Shown: positions 33,394 to 42,384 of the stretch, piece after piece | Layout of the letters: every line of letters starts with the position of its first letter | Numbering within the stretch: position 1 is the first letter of the stretch | NCBI RefSeq assembly: GCF_030269365.1 | Contig: NZ_BSTF01000007.1 | Span: forward strand, 372,001-436,000 | Reading direction: 5' to 3' | Length of the DNA stretch: 64,000 nucleotides | Origin: Lentzea sp. NBRC 102530 | GTDB lineage: Bacteria > Actinomycetota > Actinomycetes > Mycobacteriales > Pseudonocardiaceae | Notes under the pieces: generated by a model | Databases searched by the model: none | Seen by the model: the letters and a program-made list of their open reading frames with translations, nothing else | What the model was told of the DNA's origin: nothing | Program-made: the position numbers and the translations under genes

Positions 33394-35799
33394 CTACTCC
33401 GTGTCCGTCTTGATCGCCGTCAGGATCGGGATCCGCGCCGCCCGCCTCGCCGGGACGAACGCCGCCGCGACCCCGATCGCCACCGTGATCAGCATGAACA
33501 GCGCCAGCCGGTCCCACGGGAGCACCGGGGTGGTGCCCGCCTGCCCGCTCACCGTCATCGCCCCGATCACGCACCCGGACACCACGCCCGCCACCGCGCC
33601 GATCACCGCGATGATCACCGACTCGATCCGCAGCACCGACCCCACCTGCGACCGGCCGAGACCGATCGCGCGCAGCAGGCCGATCTCGCGGATGCGTTCC
33701 ATCGTGGACATCGTCATGGTGTTGACCACCGACATCGCGCCGATCAGCACCGAGACGCTCAGCATCGCGTAGAGCAGGTTCAGGTACAGGTCGTACTCGG
33801 AGGCCTGCGCCTGGACGTGCTCGTCGCGCGTCTGCACCACGAGGACCGGGTTGTCGAGCTTGCCGCGGATGGCGTCGCGCACCTGCTCCGCCGAGCCGCT
33901 CACCTTCACCAGCACCTCGCGGTTCCACAGCTCGTCGGACGGCACGTTCGCGGTGTCCACGAGGGCGTCGGCACCGAACTCCGCGGGCGCGTCGAAGATC
34001 GCCACGACCGGGAGGGGTTTCTCCTTGCCCACCAGCGATCCCAGCGTCCAGCCGCGTTTCGCCGCCACCTCGCTCGCCACCGCGATGCCCGAACCCAGCC
34101 CGTCCAGCGAACCCCCGCGCACCCGCAGCGGCACGAGCGCGCTGATCGCACCGGCGTTCACCGCGGTCATCTCGAGAGAGCCCTCGTCCAGCGGCAGCAA
34201 CGCCTGTCGCAACGCCGTGACGTGCGTGACGCCGGGGACCTGGGCGATCTCGTCGGCCACGCCGGGCGCGATGTCCGCGAACGGCAAGGCCTCCAGCCGC
34301 ACGTCGGCGTTGTTCCACGTCTTCGCCGACTCCTCGGCCTTCGCCGAGATCGACGCGATCGGCACGGTCACGGCGGCGCACACCGACAGCCCGATCATCA
34401 GCGCGCTCGCCGTGGCACCGGTCCGGCGCGGGTTGCGTCGCGTGTTCTCCACCGCGAGGGTGCCGGTCAGCCCGGCGACCCGGGTCAGCGGCCCGCGCAG
34501 CGCGGCGGTGAAACCCGAAGCGAGCAACGGCGTCAGGATGATCAGGCCGATCAGCATCGCCGGTGCGCCGAGGTAGATCATCGTCTCCTCGCCGCGCCCG
34601 AACACCACCATCGCCGTGCCGAGAGCGGTGACCACGAACCCCGTGATGTTCCGCCACCGCAACGACTTCGCCGTCGGCGGCAGCCCGGTGCGCAGCGCCG
34701 CGATCGGCGGGACCGACGCCGCGCGGCGGGCCGGCAGCCAGGCGGCGAGCAGCGTCACCCCGAGACCGACACCGAACGCCGCGAGCACGGTCGTCGGGCT
34801 GAACAGCCGCAACGGCACCGGTGCCCCGTCGAACACGGCGAACTGCGACTTCAGCACCGCCGCTCCCCCGATCCCCAGCAGGTAGCCGAGCACGGTCGCG
34901 ACCACACCCAGCAGCGTCGCCTCGGTGAGCACCAGCCGCAGCACGTACCGGCGCCCGGCGCCGACCGCCCGCAGCAACGCGTGTTCGCGCGACCGGGCGG
35001 CGGCGAGCATCGTGAAGGTGTTGGCCACCAGGAAGATCGACGAGAACAACGCCACGCCCGCGAAGATCAGCAGGATCATGGTCAGCTTGTCGCCGTAGCT
35101 CGCCTCGAGCCGGGTCAGTTCGTCCGCTGTGGACACCCGCAGCAGGCCGGGGAACGCCTTCTCGACCGCGCCGGCCAGCGTCGAGGGACTCGTACCGGGC
35201 GTCACGGTCAGCAACGCCGTGTTGTACCCACCGCCGAAGTACTCCTGAGCCGCCGCGCCGGTGAACGCCACGAGCGTGCCGCCCTGCGCAAGTTCGGTGC
35301 TCTGGAAGTCGAACACGCCGGCGAGCCGGGCGTCGCGGGCCACCCCCGCCACCACGACCCGCACCTCGTCGCCGACCTGGTAGCCGGTGCGGTGCGCGGC
35401 CCACCTGTCGAGCGCGATGTCGGTGGGCCCGGCAGGGGCCGAACCGCTGATCAACGTGTGCCGCTGCGGGTCGAAGTTCACCCCGCCCTTCGCACCGGGC
35501 GTGCCGACGAGCTTCCCGTCCCTGCCCACCAGGAACGCCGGCCCCTCCGCGACCGGCCGCACCCCGCCCACCCCGGCCACACCGCGCAGCTCCGCCAGCG
35601 TCTCGGCGGACATCGCGTGGTTGTCGCGCCGGTCGACGTGGACGTCGAAGTCCTTGGTGACGCCCTCGACGGCCGCACGCACGGTGTCGCCGTACACCAG
35701 CGAACCCGTGACGAACGCGACGCCGAACACGATCGCGATCGCCGGCAGCAGGAAGCGCAGCCGGTTGTCGGTCATGGACCGCCAGGCCACCCGGATCAT
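33394..35799 (-). CDS. FtsX/MacB-type ABC permease, two FtsX modules
   Basis: 801 residues. An N-terminal membrane helix (RFLLPAIAIVFGVAFVTGSLV), a periplasmic-type outer domain, then FtsX helices, and a second copy of the outer-domain-plus-FtsX plan give about ten membrane segments. Typical phrases are LLRAVGAGRRYVLRLVLTEA and IREIGLLRAIGLGRSQV. Such permeases drive lipoprotein or antimicrobial peptide movement by mechanotransmission. The ATG at 35799 overlaps the ATPase stop by ATGA, so the pair forms one transporter. Confidence 0.92.
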   Translation of the reverse strand: MIRVAWRSMTDNRLRFLLPAIAIVFGVAFVTGSLVYGDTVRAAVEGVTKDFDVHVDRRDNHAMSAETLAELRGVAGVGGVRPVAEGPAFLVGRDGKLVGTPGAKGGVNFDPQRHTLISGSAPAGPTDIALDRWAAHRTGYQVGDEVRVVVAGVARDARLAGVFDFQSTELAQGGTLVAFTGAAAQEYFGGGYNTALLTVTPGTSPSTLAGAVEKAFPGLLRVSTADELTRLEASYGDKLTMILLIFAGVALFSSIFLVANTFTMLAAARSREHALLRAVGAGRRYVLRLVLTEATLLGVVATVLGYLLGIGGAAVLKSQFAVFDGAPVPLRLFSPTTVLAAFGVGLGVTLLAAWLPARRAASVPPIAALRTGLPPTAKSLRWRNITGFVVTALGTAMVVFGRGEETMIYLGAPAMLIGLIILTPLLASGFTAALRGPLTRVAGLTGTLAVENTRRNPRRTGATASALMIGLSVCAAVTVPIASISAKAEESAKTWNNADVRLEALPFADIAPGVADEIAQVPGVTHVTALRQALLPLDEGSLEMTAVNAGAISALVPLRVRGGSLDGLGSGIAVASEVAAKRGWTLGSLVGKEKPLPVVAIFDAPAEFGADALVDTANVPSDELWNREVLVKVSGSAEQVRDAIRGKLDNPVLVVQTRDEHVQAQASEYDLYLNLLYAMLSVSVLIGAMSVVNTMTMSTMERIREIGLLRAIGLGRSQVGSVLRIESVIIAVIGAVAGVVSGCVIGAMTVSGQAGTTPVLPWDRLALFMLITVAIGVAAAFVPARRAARIPILTAIKTDTE

Positions 35800-36542
35800 C
35801 CGCGCACCGCCTGACCGTCGAAGTGGCGCATGCGGTCGAGCACCAGGTCGGGCGTCGGGTTCAGCATCTCGTCGACGATCCGGCCGTCGGCGAGGAACAG
35901 CACGCGGTCCGCGTACCCGGCGGCGATCGGGTCGTGCGTGACCATCAGCACCGTCTGGCCCCACTCCTTCGCACAGCGGCGCAGCAACGCCAGGATCTGC
36001 GCGCCGGTGCGGGAGTCGAGGTTGCCGGTCGGTTCGTCGGCCACCACGATCTCCGGCCGCGACACCAGCGCCCGCGCACACGCCACGCGCTGCTGCTGGC
36101 CACCGGACAGTTCGGACGGACGGTGCCGCAACCGGTCAGCGAGACCGACGGCGTCGACGACGCGGCGCGTCCAGTCCGGGTCGGGCCTCACCCCGGCGAG
36201 GGTCAGCGGCAGCACGACGTTCTCCCACGCCGTGAGCGTGGGCAGCAGGTTGAACGACTGGAAGACGAACCCGATCTTCTCCCGCCGCAGCTTCGTGAGC
36301 TCGGCCTCCTTCACCGCGCCGAGGTCGACGCCGCCGACCCACGCCTTGCCCGAGGTGGGCGTGTCGAGGCCCGCCAGGCAGTGCATCAGGGTGGACTTGC
36401 CGGAACCGGACGGTCCCATCACGGCGGTGAACTCACCGCGCCGGAACCGCGCGGACACCCCGGCCAGCGCCGTCACCGCGGCCTGGCCGGACCCGTACAC
36501 CTTGCCGAGCCGCTCGGCCACCGCCACCGTTGCCTGATCCAT
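35796..36542 (-). CDS. MacB/LolD-type ABC transporter ATPase
   Basis: 248 residues with Walker A GPSGSGKST, Q-loop FVFQSFNLLPTLT, signature LSGGQQQRVACARALV, Walker B VVADEPTGNLDS and switch His in MVTHDP. It powers the FtsX-type permease encoded immediately downstream. A 150-base gap separates it from a divergent two-component system; this layout is common for peptide-antibiotic sensing and resistance modules, so regulation by that system is plausible. Confidence 0.94.
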   Translation of the reverse strand: MDQATVAVAERLGKVYGSGQAAVTALAGVSARFRRGEFTAVMGPSGSGKSTLMHCLAGLDTPTSGKAWVGGVDLGAVKEAELTKLRREKIGFVFQSFNLLPTLTAWENVVLPLTLAGVRPDPDWTRRVVDAVGLADRLRHRPSELSGGQQQRVACARALVSRPEIVVADEPTGNLDSRTGAQILALLRRCAKEWGQTVLMVTHDPIAAGYADRVLFLADGRIVDEMLNPTPDLVLDRMRHFDGQAVRG

Positions 36543-36692
36543 CGGACACCGTTCTCGTCGACTTCTGGGGAACGGCTCCCAGCCTGCTGACCGGGACGAT
36601 CACGCGGATCCACCGCACTGTTGAGTGACTTCGGGGCCACTCCGCCAAAAGGTTGAGGCCTCCGGCGACGCCCCTGGCCTACCGTCGCCTCC

Positions 36693-37844
36693 ATGACAGG
36701 CATCCTGACCCGGCTCACGTGGTGGCAGCGCGTCGTCTTCTGGCTGATCATCGCGGCCGGCGGCGCCATGCTGACCGTCGAGGCGTTCAGCTCCCCGAGC
36801 GTCTACGGCGCGGTGGGTCTCGCGCTGTGCGGGATCCTGCCGTCGGCGGCGTTGTTCACCCGCAACCTCACCGAGGGCGCGGTGGCGGGCGTCGCGACGT
36901 TGTCGGTCGTCTTCACCGTCCTGTGCGCGACCGTGGTCCCCGGACACCTCGACAACACGTTCGGGTTGTTCGAACTGATCGGGCTGGCGTGCCTGTCGGT
37001 CCGGGCCCTGGTGGAGTTCCCCGCCTGGCGCGCGGCAGGGCTGTGCGCGCTGCTGGGGCTCGCCGCCGTCACGCTGCCGTTGCGGCTGGCCGACGTCGAA
37101 CGCGAGCTCACTCCCGCCATGGCCTTCTTCATCGCCCTGGTCCTGGCGTTCGTGCAGCTGCTCGGCCTGGTCATGCGGCTGCACGACCGCACGCGCACCG
37201 ACTCGTTCCAGCTCTCCCGCCAGACGCAACGGCTGGAGTACGCCCGCGACCTGCACGACTTCGTCGCCCACCACGTGACCGCGATCGTCGTGCAGACCCA
37301 GGCGGTCCGGTTCGCCACCGGCAGCGGGCAACTGCCCGACCCGGCGGTGCTCGACAAGATGCTCGACGGCATCGAGAAGGCCGGCTCGCAGGCGTTGACG
37401 TCGATGCGGACCATGGTCGACGTCCTGCGCGACGACAACGCCCCGATGCACCCGCACCAGGCGCTCACGTTGATGGTGAACGACCTCGCCACCAGCTTCG
37501 CCGGCGCGCCGGTCAGCACGAACATCGACCCGGCGATCGCCGACCTCGACCTGCCGACGTCCACTGTGGACGCCGCCAGGCACGTCGTGCAGGAGGCGCT
37601 CACCAACGTGCTGCGGCACGCCACCCGCGTCACCCAGGTGATGATCAGCGCGCGGTCCAGGGGCGCGGAGGTGGAGATCAGCGTCACCAACGACGGTCAG
37701 GCGAGCGACAACGGCCTGCCGAAGGGCGGGTTCGGGCTGGTCGGCCTCGCGGAACGGGTCGAGTCGGCGGGCGGCAGCCTCACCGCGGGCCCGGCGGGTC
37801 GCGGGTGGACGGTCACGGCGCTTCTGCCATCCTCGGGCGCATGA
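36693..37844 (+). CDS. Membrane histidine kinase of the NarL/LiaS group
   Basis: 383 residues. Five or six N-terminal membrane helices without an outer domain (to about residue 160), then a HisKA_3 domain (ARDLHDFVAHHVTAIVVQTQ, His near 189) and an HATPase_c domain (EALTNVLRHAT, GGFGLVGLAERV). Kinases of this intramembrane type often sense cell-envelope stress. Its stop overlaps the response-regulator start (ATGA), and it is divergent from the MacB-like transporter. Confidence 0.92.
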   Translation: MTGILTRLTWWQRVVFWLIIAAGGAMLTVEAFSSPSVYGAVGLALCGILPSAALFTRNLTEGAVAGVATLSVVFTVLCATVVPGHLDNTFGLFELIGLACLSVRALVEFPAWRAAGLCALLGLAAVTLPLRLADVERELTPAMAFFIALVLAFVQLLGLVMRLHDRTRTDSFQLSRQTQRLEYARDLHDFVAHHVTAIVVQTQAVRFATGSGQLPDPAVLDKMLDGIEKAGSQALTSMRTMVDVLRDDNAPMHPHQALTLMVNDLATSFAGAPVSTNIDPAIADLDLPTSTVDAARHVVQEALTNVLRHATRVTQVMISARSRGAEVEISVTNDGQASDNGLPKGGFGLVGLAERVESAGGSLTAGPAGRGWTVTALLPSSGA

Positions 37845-38497
37845 CGATCCGGGTGCTCATCGCCGACGACCAGGAGATGATCCGCTCGGCGTTCGGGATG
37901 ATCCTCGGCACGCAGCCCGACATGGAGGTCGTGGCGAGCGTCGGCGACGGCGAGAGCGCGGTCGCCGAGGCCCGCAGGCTGCGCCCCGACGTGTGCCTGC
38001 TCGACATCCGGATGCCGGCGCTCGACGGTCTGGAGGCGACGCGGCTGCTCGCCGGGCCGGGCGTGGACGCGCCGCTCAACGTCCTCATCGCGACGACGTT
38101 CGACCTCGACGAGTACGTCTACCGGGCGTTGCAGAACGGCGCGTGCGGGTTCCTGCTCAAGGACATGTCCCCGGCGTTGCTGGTCGAGGCGGTGCGTGCG
38201 GCCTCCACCGGCACCAGCCTCATCTCCCCGGCCGTCACGGTGCGGCTGCTGGCCAAGCTCGCGCCCAAGCCGTCCGAGGACCGGCACCGGCCGTTGCCCG
38301 AACCGCTGACCGATCGCGAGCTCGACGTGGTGCGGCTCGTCGCGAACGGCAACACCAACGACGAGATCGCGGCCAAGCTCTACGTCTCCGTCGCCACGGT
38401 CAAGACGCACCTCGCCAACGCCCAGCGCAAGCTCTCCGTCCGCAACCGCGTCGAGGTGGCGGCCTGGGCGTGGCGCACCGGCGTCGTCACCCGCTGA
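37841..38497 (+). CDS. NarL/LuxR-type response regulator
   Basis: 218 residues. Receiver domain (IADDQEMIRSAF, phosphoacceptor Asp in VCLLDIRMPALDG, TTFDLDEYVY, LLKDMSP) followed by a LuxR-type helix-turn-helix (LTDRELDVVRLVANGNTNDEIAAKLYVSVATVKTHL, in segments). Cognate to the kinase just upstream. Its last ten bases overlap the convergent MFS gene. Confidence 0.94.
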   Translation: MTIRVLIADDQEMIRSAFGMILGTQPDMEVVASVGDGESAVAEARRLRPDVCLLDIRMPALDGLEATRLLAGPGVDAPLNVLIATTFDLDEYVYRALQNGACGFLLKDMSPALLVEAVRAASTGTSLISPAVTVRLLAKLAPKPSEDRHRPLPEPLTDRELDVVRLVANGNTNDEIAAKLYVSVATVKTHLANAQRKLSVRNRVEVAAWAWRTGVVTR

Positions 38498-39695
38498 GGG
38501 CCGGCACCTTCGCCTCGGCGCTCTCCCGCGTGGTCAGCAGGCTGAACGCGCCGTTGGCGAGGACCGCCAGCACGGCGATGACGATCGCCATCGGCAGCGC
38601 GGAGTGCCCGGTGCCGACGCTCACCAGCGGCGAGATGGCCGCGCCGAACCCGAACTGCGCGGCGCCCAGCACGGCCGAGCCGGTGCCGGCGGCTCCCGGC
38701 ACGGCGTCGAGCGCCAGCGCGGTGGCCGAGCCCATGACGAAGCCGAGCGAGGAGATGACGAAGAAGATCGGCGCCACCAGCCAGATCGGGTTGATCGGCA
38801 GCACCGCGAACACCAGCAGCACCGCGGCGGCGACGAGGAGCCAGCGCTGCCCGATGGCCAGCACCTGGCGCGGGTGACGGGTCTTGAGCAGGCGTGAGGC
38901 GGTGGCGCTGCTCGAGACCAACCCCAGGGCGTTCAGCGCGAAGAACAGGCCGTAGCTCACCGGGCTCATGCCGATGACGACCTGGTACAGGAACGGTGAG
39001 GCGGAGATGTACGCCATCAGCACGGCGAACGAGAAGACGAACGTGGCCGTGGCGGTGAGGTAGGCGCGGTGCCCGAGCGCGCGGAACCGGCCTTCGCGCG
39101 CGGTGCCCCGGCGTTCGCGGGGCAGGGTCTCCGGCACGACGACCGCGGACCCGGCGAGCATCGCGACCGCCAGCCCGGCGAGCACGAACAGCACGCCGTG
39201 CCAGCCGATGCCGTCCACGAGCAGGCTGCCCAGCAGCGGCGCCACCACCGGGGCCACGCCGCCGACGATCATCATGAGGCTGAACGCGCGGGCGGCGGCC
39301 CGTCCGGTGGCGAGGTCGGCGATCACCGCGCGGCCGATGACCATGCCCGCGGCGGCGGTCAGCCCCTGCACGAGCCGGCCGGCCAGCAGGAGTTCGATCG
39401 TGGGCGCCAGGGCCACCAGCACGCTGGCCGCCACGAACACCGTCGACCCGATCAGCAACGGCCCGCGCCTGCCCCAGCGGTCCGAGACCGGGCCGAACAC
39501 CAGCTGCCCGGCGGCGAGTCCGAGCAGGAACATCGTGAGCGTGAGCTGGATGGACGTGTCACTCGTCTGCAGGTCCAGTGCCATGCGCGGGAACGCGGGC
39601 AAGTACAGGTCGATGCCGAACGGCGCCACGCTCGCCAGCAGGGCGAGCACGAGCAGCAACGGCGTCGGGATGGTGCTGCGAGACGGCGCGTCCAC
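38487..39695 (-). CDS. Bcr/CflA-family MFS drug exporter
   Basis: 402 residues with twelve membrane helices. The loop 2-3 motif FGPVSDRWGRRGPLLIG and motif C region near VGGVAPVVAPLLG mark a drug:proton antiporter of the Bcr/CflA subgroup. The GTG at 39695 has GAGAGGGG upstream. It is divergent from a MarR regulator with a 30-base palindrome between them, which indicates MarR control of this exporter. Confidence 0.93.
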   Translation of the reverse strand: MDAPSRSTIPTPLLLVLALLASVAPFGIDLYLPAFPRMALDLQTSDTSIQLTLTMFLLGLAAGQLVFGPVSDRWGRRGPLLIGSTVFVAASVLVALAPTIELLLAGRLVQGLTAAAGMVIGRAVIADLATGRAAARAFSLMMIVGGVAPVVAPLLGSLLVDGIGWHGVLFVLAGLAVAMLAGSAVVVPETLPRERRGTAREGRFRALGHRAYLTATATFVFSFAVLMAYISASPFLYQVVIGMSPVSYGLFFALNALGLVSSSATASRLLKTRHPRQVLAIGQRWLLVAAAVLLVFAVLPINPIWLVAPIFFVISSLGFVMGSATALALDAVPGAAGTGSAVLGAAQFGFGAAISPLVSVGTGHSALPMAIVIAVLAVLANGAFSLLTTRESAEAKVPALSG

Positions 39696-39703
39696 CGCAG
39701 TCC

Positions 39704-39733
39704 CCTCTCAGGTGATAGCTATCATCTGAGAGG
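39704..39733. promoter_or_regulatory. 30-base palindrome, probable MarR operator
   Basis: Arms CCTCTCAGGTGATAG and CTATCATCTGAGAGG match in 14 of 15 positions with no spacer. It fills the gap between the divergent MFS exporter and the MarR gene and covers the exporter's ribosome site. Confidence 0.75.
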
Positions 39734-39750
39734 AAAAGTACCATGGGCAG

Positions 39751-40197
39751 GTGGACGAGGCTCAGAAGTCGCGGTTGTTCGAGCTCGCCGACCTGATCGC
39801 GGCGGTCGGCCGGCAGATCACGGCCACCAAGGAGGGCGTGCTCAAGGAGACGTGGTCGGCGTCGGACATCGCGGTGATGCGGTACATCGACCGCAACCCC
39901 GGCACGTCCGCCCGCGCGGCCGCCGACGCCACCCAGCAGACCTCCAGCAACTTCAGCCGTTCCCTGCGCGGCCTGGAGGAGAAGGGCCGCGTACGCCGGG
40001 AGACCGACCCGGAGGACGCCCGCAGGGTCCGCCTCTACCCCACCGCCCGCGCGCAGGAGAACCTGCGGCGGCTCAACGACATCTGGAGCGACCTGCTCGA
40101 CGGCGTGGTGACCGACGAGGACGAGGTCGACGCCATGATCGCGATGCTGCGACGCCTGGAGTGCGGGATCGCCGAGAAGACGCGTGCCCGCCGTTAG
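39751..40197 (+). CDS. MarR-family regulator
   Basis: 148 residues with the winged helix plan: SASDIAVMRYIDRNPGTSARAAADATQQTSSNFSRSL (in segments) is the DNA-reading part, followed by the wing RRETDPEDARRVRLYPT. Start is a GTG at 39751; an ATG at 39743 is out of frame. It probably represses the divergent exporter and itself through the adjacent palindrome. Ligand unknown. Confidence 0.92.
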   Translation: MDEAQKSRLFELADLIAAVGRQITATKEGVLKETWSASDIAVMRYIDRNPGTSARAAADATQQTSSNFSRSLRGLEEKGRVRRETDPEDARRVRLYPTARAQENLRRLNDIWSDLLDGVVTDEDEVDAMIAMLRRLECGIAEKTRARR

Positions 40198-40203
40198 TCA
40201 CGC

Positions 40204-40233
40204 GGCATCGGGCGCCCTCGAACGCCCGATGCC
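40204..40233. terminator. Terminator after the MarR gene
   Basis: GGCATCGGGCG and its complement form an 11-base perfect stem with an eight-base loop starting six bases after the MarR stop. Confidence 0.78.
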
Positions 40234-40241
40234 TTCGCGAC

Positions 40242-40404
40242 TCACTTCAGCAGGAACGTGTCCACGATCGTCTCCGTGACCGAGTTGCCCGCGCCGTCCT
40301 CCTCGCCGTCGCGGTACAGCGTGGGGCTGCCGGTGTGCGCGGAGATGCCCTCACGGCCGGTGCCGGAGTCGGCCCACGGCGGGACCTGGAAGACCATCGT
40401 GTCA
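40242..40404 (-). pseudogene. Coding-like fragment without a start, possible C-terminus of a lost gene
   Basis: The minus strand reads FQVPPWADSGTGREGISAH, then TGSPTLYRDGEEDG and ends TIVDTFLLK at a TGA (40242-40244), with strong GC third positions but no start codon and no upstream gene body. It resembles the end of a secreted protein, but no family could be named. It lies between the MarR terminator and the M20 peptidase stop; the rest of this gap shows nothing. Confidence 0.4.
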
Positions 40405-40481
40405 GCGGAGCGGGGGTGGGGGCGGCGCCGCGACGCGCCCCGCTGGGCGCGGACACTCCGCCGACGTCCTGTGTCACACCG

Positions 40482-42176
40482 CTAGCTCACCGGCGGCAAC
40501 GCCGGCCCGGTCGTGCCCAGGTGTTCCTGCGCGACCACCTGCGGCACCGGCCAGGTGATCCCGGCAGGCGGGAAGGTCTGTCCGGTTCGAGCCAAGAAGT
40601 CCGCGGGCGGCTGGTACAGCGGCTGCTGCACGCCGTCCGGGATCATGCTCTTCCACTGCGCGGGCGCGGTCCTGGCGACGAACTCGTCCTTCATCCGCTT
40701 CAGCAGGTCCGGCTGGGTCAGCAGGTCGATCGACGTGGCCGCCAGGTACCGGGCCGCCGACAACGCCGCCTGGTGCCCGATGTTCGTCGAGGCGACCGCC
40801 GACACCGCCCAGTTGTGGTGCGGCACGCCGATCGGGAACGTCGCCACCAGCGCGGTGACCTTGGGCGCCTGCCAGCTCACGTCGGCGGCGTCGGTCGACG
40901 GGCCGCCGAGGTACACCGGAGCGGGCGCGGTCAGCGGCACCAGCGTGGTCGACATGCCGGCCTCCGGCCTGCCCAGTGCGCGTTGCAGTCCCTTGGCGAG
41001 GTCGTGGTCGGCGGCGGTGAAGACGGGCGGCCCGATCTTGACCATGTTGTCGTTGAGCACCTCGGCGGCGACCTTGTTGCCGAGCGAGTTCCAGGTGCCG
41101 GAGTGGAACTTGTGCACCAGGCGGGTCTGACTGGCCTGCGCGGCCGCCTTCGCGCACTCGACGATCTTGTCGTAGAGCACCTGGGCGCGAGCGGGGCTGC
41201 CCTCGCGCACGAAGAACCAGATCGAGCACATGTCCGGGGTGACGTTGGGCGCGCCGCCGCCGTTGATGATCGCGTAGTGGAACCGCCCAGAGGGCGCCAC
41301 GTTCTTCTCGCGCAGGTACTCGCTCATCGTGGCCATCAGCAACGCGCCGTCGAGGCCGCTCTTGTTGCCCAGCGGCGTGCCGCCGTGGCCCGCCGCGCCG
41401 AGGAACGTGAACGTCGCCGACATCAGCGCGGCCGTGGTGCCCCAGTCGGCGAGCGTCGAGGTCAGCGGGTGCCAGTCGAGGTAGGCGTCGAGTCCGTTGT
41501 AGACACCGGCCTTGGCGCTGAACGCCTTGCCCACCAGCTGTTCCTCGCCGCTGGAGCCGTAGACCTTCAGCGTGCCGGTGAGGTTGTCCCGCTTCATCGC
41601 CTTGCTCACGGCAATCGCGGCGCCGATCGAGCCCGCGCCCAGCACGTTGTGCGCGTCGCCGTGGCCCGGCCCGTAGGTCGGGCCGTACGCGTCGTAGTTG
41701 TAGACCAGCGGGTCGTGCGTCGCCACGCCCTGCTTCTGCGACAGGCCCGGCAACGCGTCGTACTCGGCGTTGAAGCCCAGCACCGGCTTGCCCGAGCCGT
41801 ACGTCGCGGTGAACGCGGCCGGGAACCCGCCGGTGCCCCACTCGATCGTGAACCCGTGCCGCTTCAGCAGTTCCGCGCTGTCCCACGCGGAGTTCCACTC
41901 GCGCAACGACAACTCGGCGTGCTGCCAGATCCGGTCCGACAGCCCGGTGACCTCACCGCCGTGGTCACGCAGCCAGTTCAGCGCGGTCGCCTTGCCCGCG
42001 CTGTCCTTCGCGATGCCGGTCGGTGCCGCGTACGTGGCCGGGTCGACGCCGATCGACTCGTCGTAGCCGAGCGTCGCCCCGAGCACGGGATCCGCCGCGT
42101 ACATCGCGGCGGCACTCGCGGCACCGGCCGCACCGAACGCCTGCAGCACCTTGCGGCGGTTGAGCTGGTAGCTCAT
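40482..42176 (-). CDS. Tat-exported M20-family amidohydrolase (AbgB-like)
   Basis: 564 residues. A twin-arginine signal (NRRKVLQAFGAAGAASAAA) precedes an M20 peptidase/amidohydrolase of the p-aminobenzoyl-glutamate hydrolase B type. Metal-site regions are visible: GHGDAHNVLGAGS, where the common CGHN reads DAHN, and GSSGEEQLVG with the catalytic Glu; AAGHGGTPLGNKSGLDGAL marks the lid domain. Likely hydrolyses an amide bond of an acyl-amino acid outside the membrane. GAAGAGG lies upstream. Upstream gap 42177-42352 is relatively AT-rich and holds no gene. Confidence 0.9.
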   Translation of the reverse strand: MSYQLNRRKVLQAFGAAGAASAAAMYAADPVLGATLGYDESIGVDPATYAAPTGIAKDSAGKATALNWLRDHGGEVTGLSDRIWQHAELSLREWNSAWDSAELLKRHGFTIEWGTGGFPAAFTATYGSGKPVLGFNAEYDALPGLSQKQGVATHDPLVYNYDAYGPTYGPGHGDAHNVLGAGSIGAAIAVSKAMKRDNLTGTLKVYGSSGEEQLVGKAFSAKAGVYNGLDAYLDWHPLTSTLADWGTTAALMSATFTFLGAAGHGGTPLGNKSGLDGALLMATMSEYLREKNVAPSGRFHYAIINGGGAPNVTPDMCSIWFFVREGSPARAQVLYDKIVECAKAAAQASQTRLVHKFHSGTWNSLGNKVAAEVLNDNMVKIGPPVFTAADHDLAKGLQRALGRPEAGMSTTLVPLTAPAPVYLGGPSTDAADVSWQAPKVTALVATFPIGVPHHNWAVSAVASTNIGHQAALSAARYLAATSIDLLTQPDLLKRMKDEFVARTAPAQWKSMIPDGVQQPLYQPPADFLARTGQTFPPAGITWPVPQVVAQEHLGTTGPALPPVS

Positions 42177-42384
42177 GCAGAAACCTCTTCAGTCTCGCTG
42201 CGGGTATTGCCTCCTCTCCATGAAAACCACGGGCACGGCGACTGGGGCGATACGAGACGGGAAGCGTCCATCGCGACCGGCACAACACGCCCGTTCAGGC
42301 AGATTTCCCGGTACCAAAAGCGCATTTTTCCGGGATTTCCAACGGTTCCGCGCTACTTGGCGAGTTCCTGCTCGAGTGCCGCCT

